Source: Symbiodinium natans (taxonomy: Eukaryota; Sar; Dinophyceae; Suessiales; Symbiodiniaceae). Taken from it: a stretch of 64,000 nucleotides of DNA. The stretch lies in the NCBI GenBank assembly GCA_905221605.1, contig CAJNDS010002257.1, positions 709,922-773,921 on the forward strand, given 5' to 3'. The first letter of the stretch is position 1, and the number at the start of each line of letters is the position of its first letter. A model generated the notes under the pieces. The model was not told the origin of the DNA. It saw nothing but the letters and a program-made list of their open reading frames with translations, and did no database searches. Below are positions 31,953 to 42,654 of the stretch, piece by piece. The position numbers and the translations under genes are program-made.

Positions 31953-31967
31953 TGAGCCAAAATGGCT
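31953..31967 (-). other. Spliced-leader-like sequence
   Basis: On the minus strand this reads AGCCATTTTGGCTCA, identical to 15 consecutive bases of the 22-base dinoflagellate spliced leader. The flanking leader bases on the 5' side do not match. Such relics are known where spliced mRNAs were copied back into dinoflagellate genomes. The core is partly palindromic, which weakens the orientation inference. Confidence 0.45.
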
Positions 31968-32120
31968 TGCCTGTCTCTTCTCCCTCTCTCCCTCTCCCTC
32001 TCTTTCTACAACAGAGACTGCCTTTTTGGACTTGACGCCCTCGATGGGCTCAGGAGAAGGCAGCGACACCTGTCATGGCCCATGTCTGCTGCAGCTTGAC
32101 ATGCGAGGTGGCCAACTCAC

Positions 32121-32210
32121 GACGTGCCCTGGCAGAGCCTCCTCCACAGAAGCCGGAGCCAGCAGCGCCAAAGAACGCTGTACAGCCGAGCGAACGCGGT
32201 CATCCGCATC
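32121..32210 (-). CDS. HEAT-repeat exon (30 codons)
   Basis: A 90-bp in-frame exon preceded by CCAG on the minus strand and followed by a GTGAGT donor. It encodes DADDRVRSAVQRSLALLAPA and continues to EEALPGHV. The 'D-A-D-x-x-VR-x-A-V' opening is the typical start of a HEAT or PBS-lyase-type HEAT helix pair. It appears to be the last visible exon of the gene whose other exons lie at 32.8-36.4 kb, a superhelical scaffold of unknown partner. Confidence 0.65.
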
Positions 32211-32816
32211 CTGGCTTGGGGATTGTTCCTACCTTTGGCGTGATATGAGGCGCCACGAGGGTTCCATAAGAGTGCAACCAGAGTGTAACCTTCCCGTGGG
32301 TCAACCATGGTCCCCTTTGATGTTTGCACAGGCTCGGCACTTCAAGATGCCCAACGCCTGAGCTGCAAAATGCCAACCGGAAGCCATACACTTAGAACCA
32401 TCACCAACGACCCCTGCGCGCACGACTCAAGCAAGCAAGACGTTCCGGCAAGCAAGAACTCCCGAAATGTCAAGGTGGTCTCCCAAACTTTTCCGATCTT
32501 CTTGACAGTCCTCTTCGCATGCCGCCACCGCCTCTACTGTCTCTTTGTCCGACGGCCGAGCCACCTCAGACAGAGATGATTTCAGGAGCTGACAGATTTA
32601 TTTTAGTGATTGATATCTTGTACTTTGAAAGAGAGAAACTGCAGTCAGTCGGTTGCTCCAGTCTACAAGCAAAGTCCTGAAGGCAACCTAGTCACTGTGC
32701 CGAGGGCACTGACAGCCCGAATTCGCACCTCACGGCAAGAGCAAAAGCAGAATTACCGTCGCGCTGACAGCTTCTGGTGTAAGTGTGTAAGCAATGTAGG
32801 TCTCATGGAAGCTCAC

Positions 32817-32875
32817 CCCTGACAAGCCGTGCCTCAGCATGGGTGTCCTGCAGCAGGCCCACCAAAGCCTCGCTG
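32817..32875 (-). CDS. HEAT-repeat exon
   Basis: The minus frame encodes EALVGLLQDTHAEARLVR, ending at a GTGAGC donor (32816-32811). The left splice site is ambiguous (two CAG candidates). The residues fit the second helix of one HEAT unit and the turn into the next. Confidence 0.5.
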
Positions 32876-33347
32876 GAACAACCCCCTCCAGCTGTACTTC
32901 AAGCAAGCGCCGTGTGCTTGGGGATGCTAAAGGATTTGGGAAGAAATCAAGAAACTTCCAACCTACCATCGCGGCTATTGCTGCCACGGCATTTCTCTGC
33001 TCATTAAATCAGAATGTACTTTCTGGCGCAGTGATGATTGCAATGGCCTATTCACTTTGGAGCTTGGTGTCTTGCGACGACCAACATGATACTGATCAGT
33101 CATGCTAATGTTGCTCGTATCGCATGTCGACTGGGTATGCGGGGCCGTAGGTGCCATCATGATAGACGCATCGGTCTCTGAAATCACACTGTATGGCCAT
33201 ACACCACTGAGCCCGAAAGGCTAGACACACCCTGAGAATCGTGAACCTGACGGCAACTTTGCAGTACCAAGACCTCCGTTAGTCCAGTCTCTGCTGAGCA
33301 TCGGCAGTCATTGCAGGGTCGCCCCACGGGGAGATGATGGTGCTTGC

Positions 33348-33383
33348 ATGTGCCAGTGCACAGCGCACGGTGGGATCCGGATC
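33348..33383 (-). CDS. HEAT-repeat small exon
   Basis: A pyrimidine-rich stretch ending CTCTTAG precedes DPDPTVRCALAH. The best donor is GCAAGC, a non-canonical GC donor of the kind dinoflagellates use. The exon would be only 36 bp. The D-P-D-P-x-VR opening is a textbook HEAT start. Confidence 0.5.
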
Positions 33384-33656
33384 CTAAGAGACAAAGCCAA
33401 GCCATGCCACTGTTCACTCCAAACATGCTGGCAAGGCCCTCCAGTTGCGGGCACAGCCTCCGTGCAGCATTGGCATAACAGGGTAGTTCCCTCGCGATCG
33501 CAGAACGGCGCCACCTCAGACTGAAGGCAACCATACGCCACCAAATTAGCATGGGAGCGTAGAATGCGTAGACTTTCGCGAAGATGGAAATCATACTGCA
33601 GGATACTGAAAGCTTAGACATCACAAGGCTCCCATCTCACAGCAGAGGCACGTCAC

Positions 33657-33699
33657 CGAGCGCCGCTACAGCCTCGCGCCGCACCGCGAGACTTGGGTC
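33657..33699 (-). CDS. HEAT-repeat small exon
   Basis: CAG acceptor, then a 43-bp exon encoding DPSLAVRREAVAAL, then a GTGACG donor. It starts at the same structural point (the Asp before the helix) as the exons at 33348-33383 and 32121-32210. Confidence 0.6.
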
Positions 33700-33969
33700 C
33701 TGACAAGCATCAAACCGAGCACTAGACAAAGCGCTGCACAGCAAACTTGGACCTAAAGGGAGCAAAGGCATTAAGGTTTCAAGGTAAACAAACATCGGCA
33801 ACGGGAGTAGAGGAGCCGAGGGCCGCGAGTTGACGCTCCCATGAGAAAAAAGCTTTGTACGGGCCTTCCAGGCCCCCCCCCAAGCATCCAAAAGAAACAT
33901 GTCCGTGACCATGAGACCTTAAAAAACCCTCAACCTCTCCAAGCCCCACAGAGCCACAGCACAGGTCCG

Positions 33970-34043
33970 TGAGGCCCCGCACGACTGCGGCCAGGGCCTG
34001 GCAAGTGCTCTGGGTCCGAAGGCGCAAAGACATAGAGTCAACC
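33970..34043 (-). CDS. HEAT-repeat exon
   Basis: GCTTTTAG acceptor, then DSMSLRLRTQSTCQALAAVV with a possible continuation RGLTDLC. The donor is unclear (GTGCGG is one option), so the left end is approximate. Confidence 0.5.
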
Positions 34044-34511
34044 TCTAAAAGCTGTTCTGCAGGTGCCCTGAAGGGCAACAACTGCGTGACAAAAACCCTT
34101 GTCGTTGAAGGCAGGAACAAGCCGAGGACAAAAAGTCCCTACAGTAATTCGTGGTTTCTTTACACCTGGCCCACAGGTCAGGATGTGATTTCAAGGCTTG
34201 GGTTTCTTTTTGCCACCTGCCTAGCTGCGCTGGTTGCACACTGCAAAATTGCGCTTTGGTTTAGGTTCTGGGCGTTTCTGCATTTGTCCTGCCAGCCCTG
34301 CGGGCAACTCGTGCTCCACTCTAGTCCACCTTACATGCCTGCACAACAAGAGATGCACATGCGCCCAATGCAACATTCACAACAGCATAATCTGCTGATC
34401 CGAACAAAGCTGTTGAACCACCTCCTTCCAAGCATGGCACCCTTACATGTGTGAGATTCCCCTGCAGGCCAATCTCTTGAGACACGATATGACACAATGC
34501 AACACCCCCAC

Positions 34512-34559
34512 CTCGCCATTCCCACGGCTGGCCAACAACGACAATGCCTCCACGGCCTC
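34512..34559 (-). CDS. HEAT-repeat small exon (16 codons)
   Basis: GCAG acceptor, 48 bp in frame encoding EAVEALSLLASRGNGE, then GTGGGG donor. It corresponds to the second half of a HEAT unit, from E-A to the inter-repeat loop. Confidence 0.6.
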
Positions 34560-35224
34560 CTGCCGCAGCCAATCCTCGTAGCAGTGGAGCGGAGGCTTTC
34601 TTTGGTGGCTCTCAGAACAAAATGTTATACAGCTTTCTACACCTTCTGGACCAATGGTTGGCACATGGATCGCGCTCCACCCTACAATCCTCAGAGTTCC
34701 CGACAGCGCCCTGCAGTCCCCTACAGCCCCCTCTACAGTCCTCTTCGCGGCTCTGCATGATGCCTGCAAGTGCTGAGACCTTGGCTGCCGACTCGGCCAT
34801 TCCAGCTTCGCTTAGCCTTACCGGCCTCGTGTAGAAGTCTGGAGGACATTGCAAGGATATTGCAAGGCTTCCTTGCTCCCGGCATCTCCAGGCATTGATC
34901 GAGAAAGGCAAGAAAAGCCGTTCAACGGAAGAACCGAGGACTTCCGTTGAAGTTACCTGTAACGATGGAAAAGGTCTCCCGTATCCCCGACATTTCTGCA
35001 GAATGACATTGGGAAGCTTTCTTATTTGCTGCGGGGCTCTGGCAGTCCAAGTGCCCAAGTCCCGAAAAGCCTCCCCCTCCTACAGAGCCTCGCCCTTTCA
35101 ATGCTTCATTGCCCTCAAAGATCCTCAAAGGCGGTTGCATGCGGCTGGGCGGTCCTTGAGGAGTTAAGCCCATGAGGATGTGTGAGGCTTGGCTTCGAGC
35201 TTGAAGGCGTTTGGATGCAAATTG

Positions 35225-35240
35225 GCCATTTTGGCGCAAG
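35225..35240 (+). other. Spliced-leader-like sequence
   Basis: GCCATTTTGGCGCAAG matches the last 16 bases of the dinoflagellate spliced leader with one change (T to G), and is followed by GT as in a leader donor. It is on the plus strand, opposite to the surrounding HEAT exons, so it does not mark their 5' end. Confidence 0.4.
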
Positions 35241-35277
35241 GTCTCACCAGGTTTCATTTGAGACGTGCTGCCACAAC

Positions 35278-35328
35278 CTCGTGTCCGTGTGCCACAGCTC
35301 CGAGCAGCATGCGTGCAGCGCTCCGCAC
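35278..35328 (-). CDS. HEAT-repeat small exon (17 codons)
   Basis: CGAG acceptor, 51 bp in frame encoding VRSAARMLLGAVAHGHE, then a GTTGTG donor. The residue pattern matches the neighbouring exon EAVEALSLLASRGNGE, and length and phase are also similar. Confidence 0.55.
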
Positions 35329-36289
35329 CTCGAGAGGCACATGGAGACGGACAGAGCTAAGGCTGGCACTTGATGCACTTGCCATGCTCTCCTATCATTT
35401 GTGAACAGAATTATGGCCTGTGCACTGAATCCTAGCAAAAGGGGTCGGTGCAAGCTGCCCCCGCCTCACCATCAGAGTCCAGCAGCCGCCTCGGCTCAGA
35501 AGTCCAAACTCGATTCCTCCTGAAACCTAAACACCGAGAGATCTGGAAACGGTCCCTTGAACCATAAACCAGTCCAAAATTCCTTCAGGAAACGAACATC
35601 CCCCAATCCCAAAGCTCCAGAGCCCTCCACGCTGATTACACCTCTGGGGACCACACTGCACTCCCGCTGCCCTTGCTGCAGGTGCCTCGTGGTCGTCCTG
35701 CAAGGAGCGCGAGCAATGGTTCAACATACGCATAACGCCCAGTCCGAATGTTTTGAGCTGTGAGACTCGAGATTGCTGGAACGAACTTCAGCTCCGACTG
35801 CCACTTCTGCCAACACCCTCTCGTCGAAACCCTTCTAACCGGGGAGCGTTCAGCTTCTGTCACTGTAGCAACCCTTGTATAGGTAGTGTTCGGAAAAGCA
35901 ATCTACAGCTGAGAACGAAACACTACCCATCCTCCATCAGGAGGTACGACAGCGAGCTGGTAGCAAGCTGCCTTCCACAACATTGAAAGATAATGCTGTG
36001 CGGCACCCTCAAAGGAACAACCACGGAGCCTCACAGCTGCATTTTCGTCATCGACACCTGGCAGCGGCGTGAAGCCGCCCCGAAAAGTACAAAAATGTCA
36101 GAACGTCTGTCCAGGCGCTTCAGAACATTCAGAACCACAGCTGGGGACTCAGAGCTGCCGCCAAGATGCGGCCCAGCACACCGCAGATTCTCAGATCATG
36201 ACATGGTTTACATGATCAAACAAAGTAGGTGAACATCTTGACTGGCAAGACTTGCAGACGAGTCGGCACTGGAGTGTCTATCTTCTGGG

Positions 36290-36384
36290 CAAGTTGCTTT
36301 CCCAGATTTCCGTTTTCAGCGGCATGAATGGCAGCTTTTAAAGCTTCCATACGCACCGTCGCATCCGCGTCGTGCAGATGGCAC
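36290..36384 (-). CDS. HEAT-repeat exon
   Basis: TTCCAG acceptor, then CHLHDADATVRMEALKAAIH followed by AAENGNLGKQLAQ. It contains a complete D-A-D-x-x-VR-x-E-A-L-x-A-A HEAT signature. The 3' splice is unresolved. A further minus-strand helix-like stretch at about 36595-36715 (FLKTNVMAALANLLHWSVLH) may be an earlier exon. Confidence 0.55.
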
Positions 36385-36719
36385 CTGGAATGCAAGAAAG
36401 GCTTCAAGAGGCATTGTTCATCAGGGCGTGATTTAGATGGTTAGCGGGTCTCTTCTGCCACTTTTGTATCATTCATCAGACGCATTCTAAAGCATACTAA
36501 TGAATGGCCGCATCTATGACTTGACCTGTAGCACCAGGTGTACAAGGCGCCCCGCAGCGTGCTCCGCAAGCCCTTGAAAACGGCGACTAACCTGAAAAGG
36601 CTTCTCTTGTTCTCGCTCAACCCACTGAGTCCGTGCATGCAACACGCTCCAATGCAGTAAGTTGGCAAGAGCAGCCATTACATTTGTCTTCAAAAACTTG
36701 CAGACTCCCACAAGCACGC

Positions 36720-39700
36720 ACGCTCGCCCACAAGCACAAATACTTACAACTTACAGGCACGTTCGCGCAACAATTGACCATGCTATCTTTCGAGGCCACT
36801 TCGAGCGGTTCCTGAGTGAAATGCTTGGCGGTCACCAAACAGCATTCCAGAGTGCATTAGATCCAAGGTGCATAACAAGGTCAGGTGGAGGGGTAAGTTT
36901 CGTGCTTGCACATCGACTAGATCACATTATGTAGCTCGGCACATGCAGCGTGCATTGCGCAGTGTGCCACAAACCGTGATGCAGGGGCGCGCATGTGCGC
37001 ACAAAGGAATCCTTCCTCCCATATATTCGTTCTCTTCGTTGGACTGACAGCCAAAGCATGTGCCCGGTCCCTGCTTGCATACTGCTTTCACACTTTCTAA
37101 GGTTTCAGGTTCTTCAACCTGCGCTGACTGCTTTCCGAGCTATGTTGCCTTCACATGTCGTCATCGTTCTGGCGCACACACAAGTTCAAATCAGCGAATA
37201 GCTGGGCATGGCTTGCATGATAAAAGGATGTGGCACACAGCAGGCGTCACAAATCTCCTTGCAGGCATGTGGGGTGAACAAGACCCCATGTCCTGGCATT
37301 ATCACCGGAGCTCAAGTGATTTGCCCCTTCTCCCCTCGGCGCCGCTGGCAGCTGCCTATAAAAGCCTGCCCTGCGAAAGTCTGTGGCCTTTCCCTGCGAA
37401 ACTTGGCAATCTCTGTTCCTTGTGTTGGCCACACAAAGCAGCCCCCCAAAAGCCTTTACGGGGCACGGCAGGTTCTGCACTGCGCATGACATCTCACAAG
37501 AGGACGTGGATCTGGAGCTTTGTTACAAGGTTGTGAAAATCTGTGCGCTTAGGGCAGGACGCACACGCAAACAAAGTAATCAACCCCGCCTGCCGCAGCC
37601 GCATCGTGTCATCCAAGCCATCGCTGCCCCCAACCAGCAACCTTCGAGGCGTTTCACTTTGGAACTTTGCGAGGCCTTGCGGTGATTGGGGCCCGGGTTC
37701 GTCCGCATTCGGGCGCCCTGGGGCGAAAGAAACAAGGTCTGGCAACTCTGCTTCAGGAGTACGCGGGTTCCGGAAAGGAAAACGAAGGAATACTCAGACC
37801 TCACATCCACAACTCAACCTGAACCTGCGAATGCCAACCCCAGTAGCCCTGCAATCCAAATGCCCACCCCCACTCCCGAGCTTCTACAGAATCCTTGCCT
37901 ATGTCCTTATCGCCAAGCCCACAACCCACAAAGATACGGCCTGAACAGATACACGCAGACACACAGACGCGCACGCTCGCGCGCACACACACACACACAG
38001 ACAGAGACACACAGAGAGACACGGACACAGACAGAGACCCCCATAACTCCAACTAGAGGTCCTTCTCTACACCTGAGGCCCTTGTTGCCCCTTCTGGCCC
38101 CTACAGTCGCCGTGGGACAGCGCTGCCAGGTCTGTACCCTCGGGAAGGTTCCTCGACTGGATGGCGAGGGCTTCAGTGCTTAGGCTTACTTGTACCCAGA
38201 GTTTGAAGTTCAAGTCTTCAGGGTTTACTGTCGAGCTATCTGAGGTCGGGATTGTGGTTTCAGCAAGACCAACAGACAAGTTTCAACGAGCAATACAACC
38301 TATGTTGAGTTGGGTGCCTGTTGCATTCCAGCTGCATGGAACAGGAATCTGCTTCGCACACGGCGGAAGAAAGAAGGGAGGGAGGGGGAGTTGGAGAGAA
38401 AGAGAGAGAGAGAGAGAGCGAGAGAAAATATAATAATAACAACAACACAAAAAAATATGAGCTGTTTTGACATTGAACTCTTGATATTGTCTTGTAATGC
38501 GGTATTACACACAGGTCAGCTCCGCATAAACTCACACTACTTGCCTGTTCCCTGTGAAATTCTTATGACCTTCCATTGCAAAATTTTCATCTCCCATTAC
38601 ATGTCTATTGGGTTCCCACCCGCTGCCACCTGCTTGAGAAACACATCTAAAACGCTCACACGGCTTGACTCCCCCACTCTCGCACACACAAGCCAGTGCC
38701 ATCGAGATGCGACCACATCCCCGCCTGTGAAAGCAGGCAGAAAGCTCAGACGGCTCACTTGCAGAATCTGATCTGCGAGCAATCTCTCGCCCCGAACAAT
38801 CTGGACCCAACTCAAAGACGATATTCGCAATGTAGAATGCTACGTACAGAGCGAGTAGGCTTTGGCCCGACATTCAGTCAATGCTGGCCTGGCAGCGAGC
38901 AGCAAGGAGTACTATGGCACAAGGCTCACGTGCTAAGCTGCTGAGCTAATTATGCATCAAGCCTGGCAGGAAAAGACAGGACTAATGCACCGTCCCGTTG
39001 TTTGAATGTGGAACCTGCTTGCTTCTTGGCCTTGTCTTGCTCCTGAAAGACCCTAATTTTGAAACAGGCGCGGTGCACAACGGAGTTAGGTTTTGTGATC
39101 TGGGGCCAGGGCTGCAAAGTCGCAAGCACATGACTGTCGACATGCGGGCAGCATTTCTTCCGAGCAACCCTGACAGCTGGCGAACTACCAACGCTCGCGG
39201 AAAAGTCGTCTTCCGCATGCAGTGTTTAATGGGCACGCAGTGTTGTATGGAGATGCCATACGTACATGAAGTCAGAGGGGCCGGTTGAAACACATGCGAA
39301 CTTCAGGCGAAGCATAGCTAAGCTGCGAAAAGCTGACATGTGGAGGACATGATCTGTCAAACGTCGACGAGGTCCCCGAAAGTCGAGCAGACACTTTTTT
39401 TGGTTTCTCACGGCAGGGTCTTAGCTTGTAGCCGCGCTCGAAAGCCGGGCCCGCGAATCTGATTTTGAGACGCGGTTCTCGTAATCTTGACGCAGAAGGA
39501 CTCCAAGCCCGAAAACCTCTGCGAGTACAGGCAGAGGAGCGTGGGAAGGCTTACCGAGCATCGTGGTCACCAAAGCTTCTCACTGCTTGACGACGTCCAA
39601 ACACCTTCAGCGCTGAGAACCACTCGGTGTAAAACACATAAATTTGAGACATAAATCTGCATAACTCCTTGAAAACATCCAGAGAGGTCTCCAAGGATGG

Positions 39701-39794
39701 GGCTCCCGGTCCATTTCTCCTCTCTACAGTGCTTTCGTCTTGGCGTCCTTGGCATCCTGGGAGGATATATAAGTGCTTCAAGATGCTGAGAATG

Positions 39795-39832
<38 letters not shown>

Positions 39833-39990
39833 GCCAAGCCTTGAAGAGCGCAGCCACACAGGTCCATCACATACAAGCTTAAACAATGGGCGGCACCAAG
39901 GCAGGGCCGGCTACCTCCTGCTGATGTTAGCTTCGCCCGCCCAAACAAAACAGCTGCAGCTTCGGGAAAATGCGGTCCGAAACTCACCGC
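36720..39990. other. No confident gene; scattered simple repeats
   Basis: Simple repeats include CA/GA-rich 37984-38036, GA-rich about 38395-38425 and (GA)n 39798-39830. A minus frame at 38780-38873 contains the hydrophobic stretch SLLALYVAFYIANIVF and could be a membrane exon. Another at about 38065-38280 is balanced but unassigned. Confidence 0.3.
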
Positions 39991-40029
39991 AAAGCCCTCA
40001 AACCATGAACGCCACTGGCATAGACTCCT

Positions 40030-40135
40030 CACAACCCGGACCATGACTAGCATCCCCGCAACTGCTCGACGCTTAGAAGTGTCCTTGTCCCTCTGCCGGG
40101 CCAAACGCTGCTCAGCCTTCCGGGCCTTCGAAATA
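40030..40135 (-). CDS. Exon candidate, basic helical segment
   Basis: The minus frame encodes SKARKAEQRLARQRDKDTSK, a highly charged, probably helical segment. It lies downstream of the exon at 40285-40395 on the same strand and is likely part of the same gene. Confidence 0.4.
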
Positions 40136-40284
40136 CAGCGAGGCTGGAATACTGTAGCTGCCGGGTGTGCTTGCGGCTCTCATTTGTGACTGGAGTGGAG
40201 GACGTGCTGGCATCTCAAGAAACGAGAAATTTCGAGCCCAAGGCTTGTTGCCGGACTCGTGGAGGTGGTTCAATGGAGATGGGT

Positions 40285-40395
40285 CCCTCCTTCCCCGAGC
40301 GCCTGCTTGCGGAGCTCGCTGATGCGCTCCAGCATCTGCTGCGCATCGGCTGGGAGGGCCACAACGCAGGCTTGCAAGGCCTGCTTGGCAGCCTT
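40285..40395 (-). CDS. Exon candidate, helical unknown protein
   Basis: CCCTTGCAAG acceptor, then AAKQALQACVVALPADAQQM followed by LERISELRKQALGEGGT. Two helices with clear heptad-like spacing. No family is recognised; the plus-strand frame over the same bases is a shadow. Confidence 0.5.
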
Positions 40396-40744
40396 GCAAG
40401 GGACTCAGATTTCGATTCTTGCCACGGAACCAATAAAAGACTCCTGAAACATGGACTTGGGAGTCTCGGGGCTTTGAAGTGGGCTAGCCAGCACTTTTCA
40501 GCAGTTGATGGATTGAGGTAATTGAACGAACCCCAATCCCAATTCAGAAACCATCCTAGTCAGACCCTTGATCCCCGGAAGCTCTCGAAAAAGCATGCCC
40601 CTCATGAACACGTTCCATCACAAAGAACCTCGAAAGCTTGGAGCACTTCTGGGGTCGGGCGTCCACTCGGCCGGGCTGAAGAGAGCGCCTGGACGCAGCT
40701 TCCACGCAGCTCACGGGTCCATAGTCGTTACGGCTCCAAATGAT

Positions 40745-40855
40745 TCCAACAGCTGTTGGCGGCCCTATCAAGCTCAAAGGCCTCTTCGCAGGCAAGGTAT
40801 GCATCCCGCTGCTCCTGGGACAGCGGACACGCCTCGCTCCAGGCACAGCTTGAAA
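40745..40855 (-). CDS. Exon candidate, unknown protein
   Basis: TTTTTCAAG acceptor, then CAWSEACPLSQEQRDAYLAC and EEAFELDRAAN. Well-balanced composition with three cysteines in the first 20 residues. It is the first visible exon of a minus-strand gene that continues through 40285-40395. Confidence 0.5.
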
Positions 40856-41126
40856 AATTCACAAAAGCCCCGTAAACTCCCATGAGCCTACACTGCTTGC
40901 CGAAGAAAACCGACAAAGCACGACCGAATCCTCAGATTATGCCTTCAGCAATGCCATGGCGACCGAAGTCCCATGGTGGCCCGGGCTCCTAATCTTGGAA
41001 CCTGCTGGGGTCGCCCTGGTTTTCGCACGATTTTCGATGCTCCATTGTTCGAACCCCGCCACACCCCAAAGTAAGCATCATCGACCCGATGCTCACCTGA
41101 ACTTAAAGCCTTAGGCCCAAGGGCTA

Positions 41127-41405
41127 AGCCTCAAGAATCTGCTTGATTTCTGGGTGCTGCACTTTCAAGACATAAGATTGAACTAGGGTGAATTGCATAG
41201 GCTCAACAAGGAAAAGGGACTGTATAAGAAACCGTTGTAAACTCTCATCCACACCTAGGCGGCGCGAGAACAAAATGGCAAATAGAAAGAAACCAATCAG
41301 AGCAAGAAGACTCTCAAGTGCAAGTCGACACAATTGAAACTGCAGGCCTCTGGGCGGGTAACATAAAGGAACTTGCGTAGAAAGAAACACAAAATATCCA
41401 TAGCT
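41127..41405 (-). CDS. Terminal exon of a membrane protein
   Basis: The minus frame runs SSYGYFVFLSTQVPLCYPPR, then a hydrophobic helix (SLLALIGFFLFAILFSRRLG), then a second (QRFLIQSLFLVEPMQFTLVQ), and closes with EIKQILEA and a TAG stop near 41124. The second segment resembles the terminal helix of polycystin/REJ-type multi-pass proteins ('fl-qPm-f'), but one motif is weak evidence. Upstream exons were not located. Confidence 0.45.
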
Positions 41406-42654
41406 CGAGAGCGGCTTATGCTGCGCATACAAGGCATGCTTGCTTTCAACCCTTGCGTTAAGCGCTTTATCGCAGGCACCATGATGTTGACAGTCGGCAA
41501 TTTCATGCTGCTTCCCACGAATCAAAACGTCTTTACCCCCGAAGTCTTCACAATCACTGTTGATAAATTGCTTCCAGTGTGCCCTCTTTTGCTTCCAGCT
41601 CTCTGCTTTCTCCCTGTTGCCTTGAACTGGTGCTTTCTCTGCCTGCTTTCTTCTTGCCTATTTGCCTCTTTGTTTTCGGCTTTTTGCAGCCCCCTTGTGC
41701 CTCCCAAAGTTCGTGAGCTTCCCTCAGCAACTCTGCAGGGCCGCTCTCGGCCTGACAGGAAGGCGAGTTTGCTCCACAAAGGCCTTGACTCAATGCTATC
41801 CCCAAAAGCTCTGCTCTGCCTGGGCCTCTGCTGCTGTGGCCGGCAATAGCCGCAGCACCGCCCCGACCGGCAAGTGGTCCTGACTCCGGCGAAATGGAAG
41901 ATGAACACCTAGTGTACTAGACCGCGAGTTTGCCTCGACCGACGGCAGAGTTCCGCGAAGAAGTTTCAAGAGCTGCGGACCACAACGACCTACAGGCACC
42001 ATGGCCCTACACGACCTGCACGATGTTAGTACACATAAAGCCTGCAACACATGTCTTGCCAATTCCAAAACAACCTCTGCCATCAGTCCGAACGACCGAT
42101 CACAAGACAGAGCTCCGAGGGATCAGCCGCATTCGGAAGACCCTTCATGAGCACCTCCTTTGGGACGAGGTACGCGGGGAGGTTAAAACAAGTCACATCT
42201 GGAAGATCTGATGGGGGCCCTTGTAGAAAGGATCACCAAATTTCATGTCAAGACAGATGCTGAATTCAAGGGCCCTGCAATCCGGAGCTTTCACATACTT
42301 TAAAAAAAAACGAACATCCTTGTGCTAAAGCATCAACAGAGTTCCTTAACTCACCTTACGTTTTCGTTCTTGTTTGTGATAGGTGCATCGCCCCTGCTGC
42401 AAGGATGACACGCACAAATCAGGTGCGACCATAAACTATGCCAACTCGACGTTGGCTCAAGATGAGGCACAAATCGAGAAGTGTCCCGACTGGGGGTGGT
42501 TCACTTCAGCGCACGCATCAGGGTTCTCCCCTGGGTGTAGCCCGGTACCCTAGTCTCCACCCGAACCCCATCTCTGGTTCCCTAGTCCTGAACCCAGGTT
42601 GTTCAGGGTGTTGGGGGGCTTGAGGGTTACTTCTTTCGTAGGGGTGGTGATGAG
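41406..42654. other. Unassigned sequence before the retrotransposon
   Basis: A minus frame near 41554-41740 is charged and helix-like (ELLREAHELWEAQGG then a lysine-rich stretch) and might be an exon. No long terminal repeat or primer-binding site could be recognised next to the element that starts at 42655. Confidence 0.3.

Noticed and set aside
30908-31960. 350-codon minus frame as one protein
   Set aside because: Begins at TTG inside the leader-like sequence; composition changes and other frames look more protein-like in parts.
41020-41060. tRNA B-box (GGGTTCGAAC on minus)
   Set aside because: No matching T-stem or D-arm nearby.
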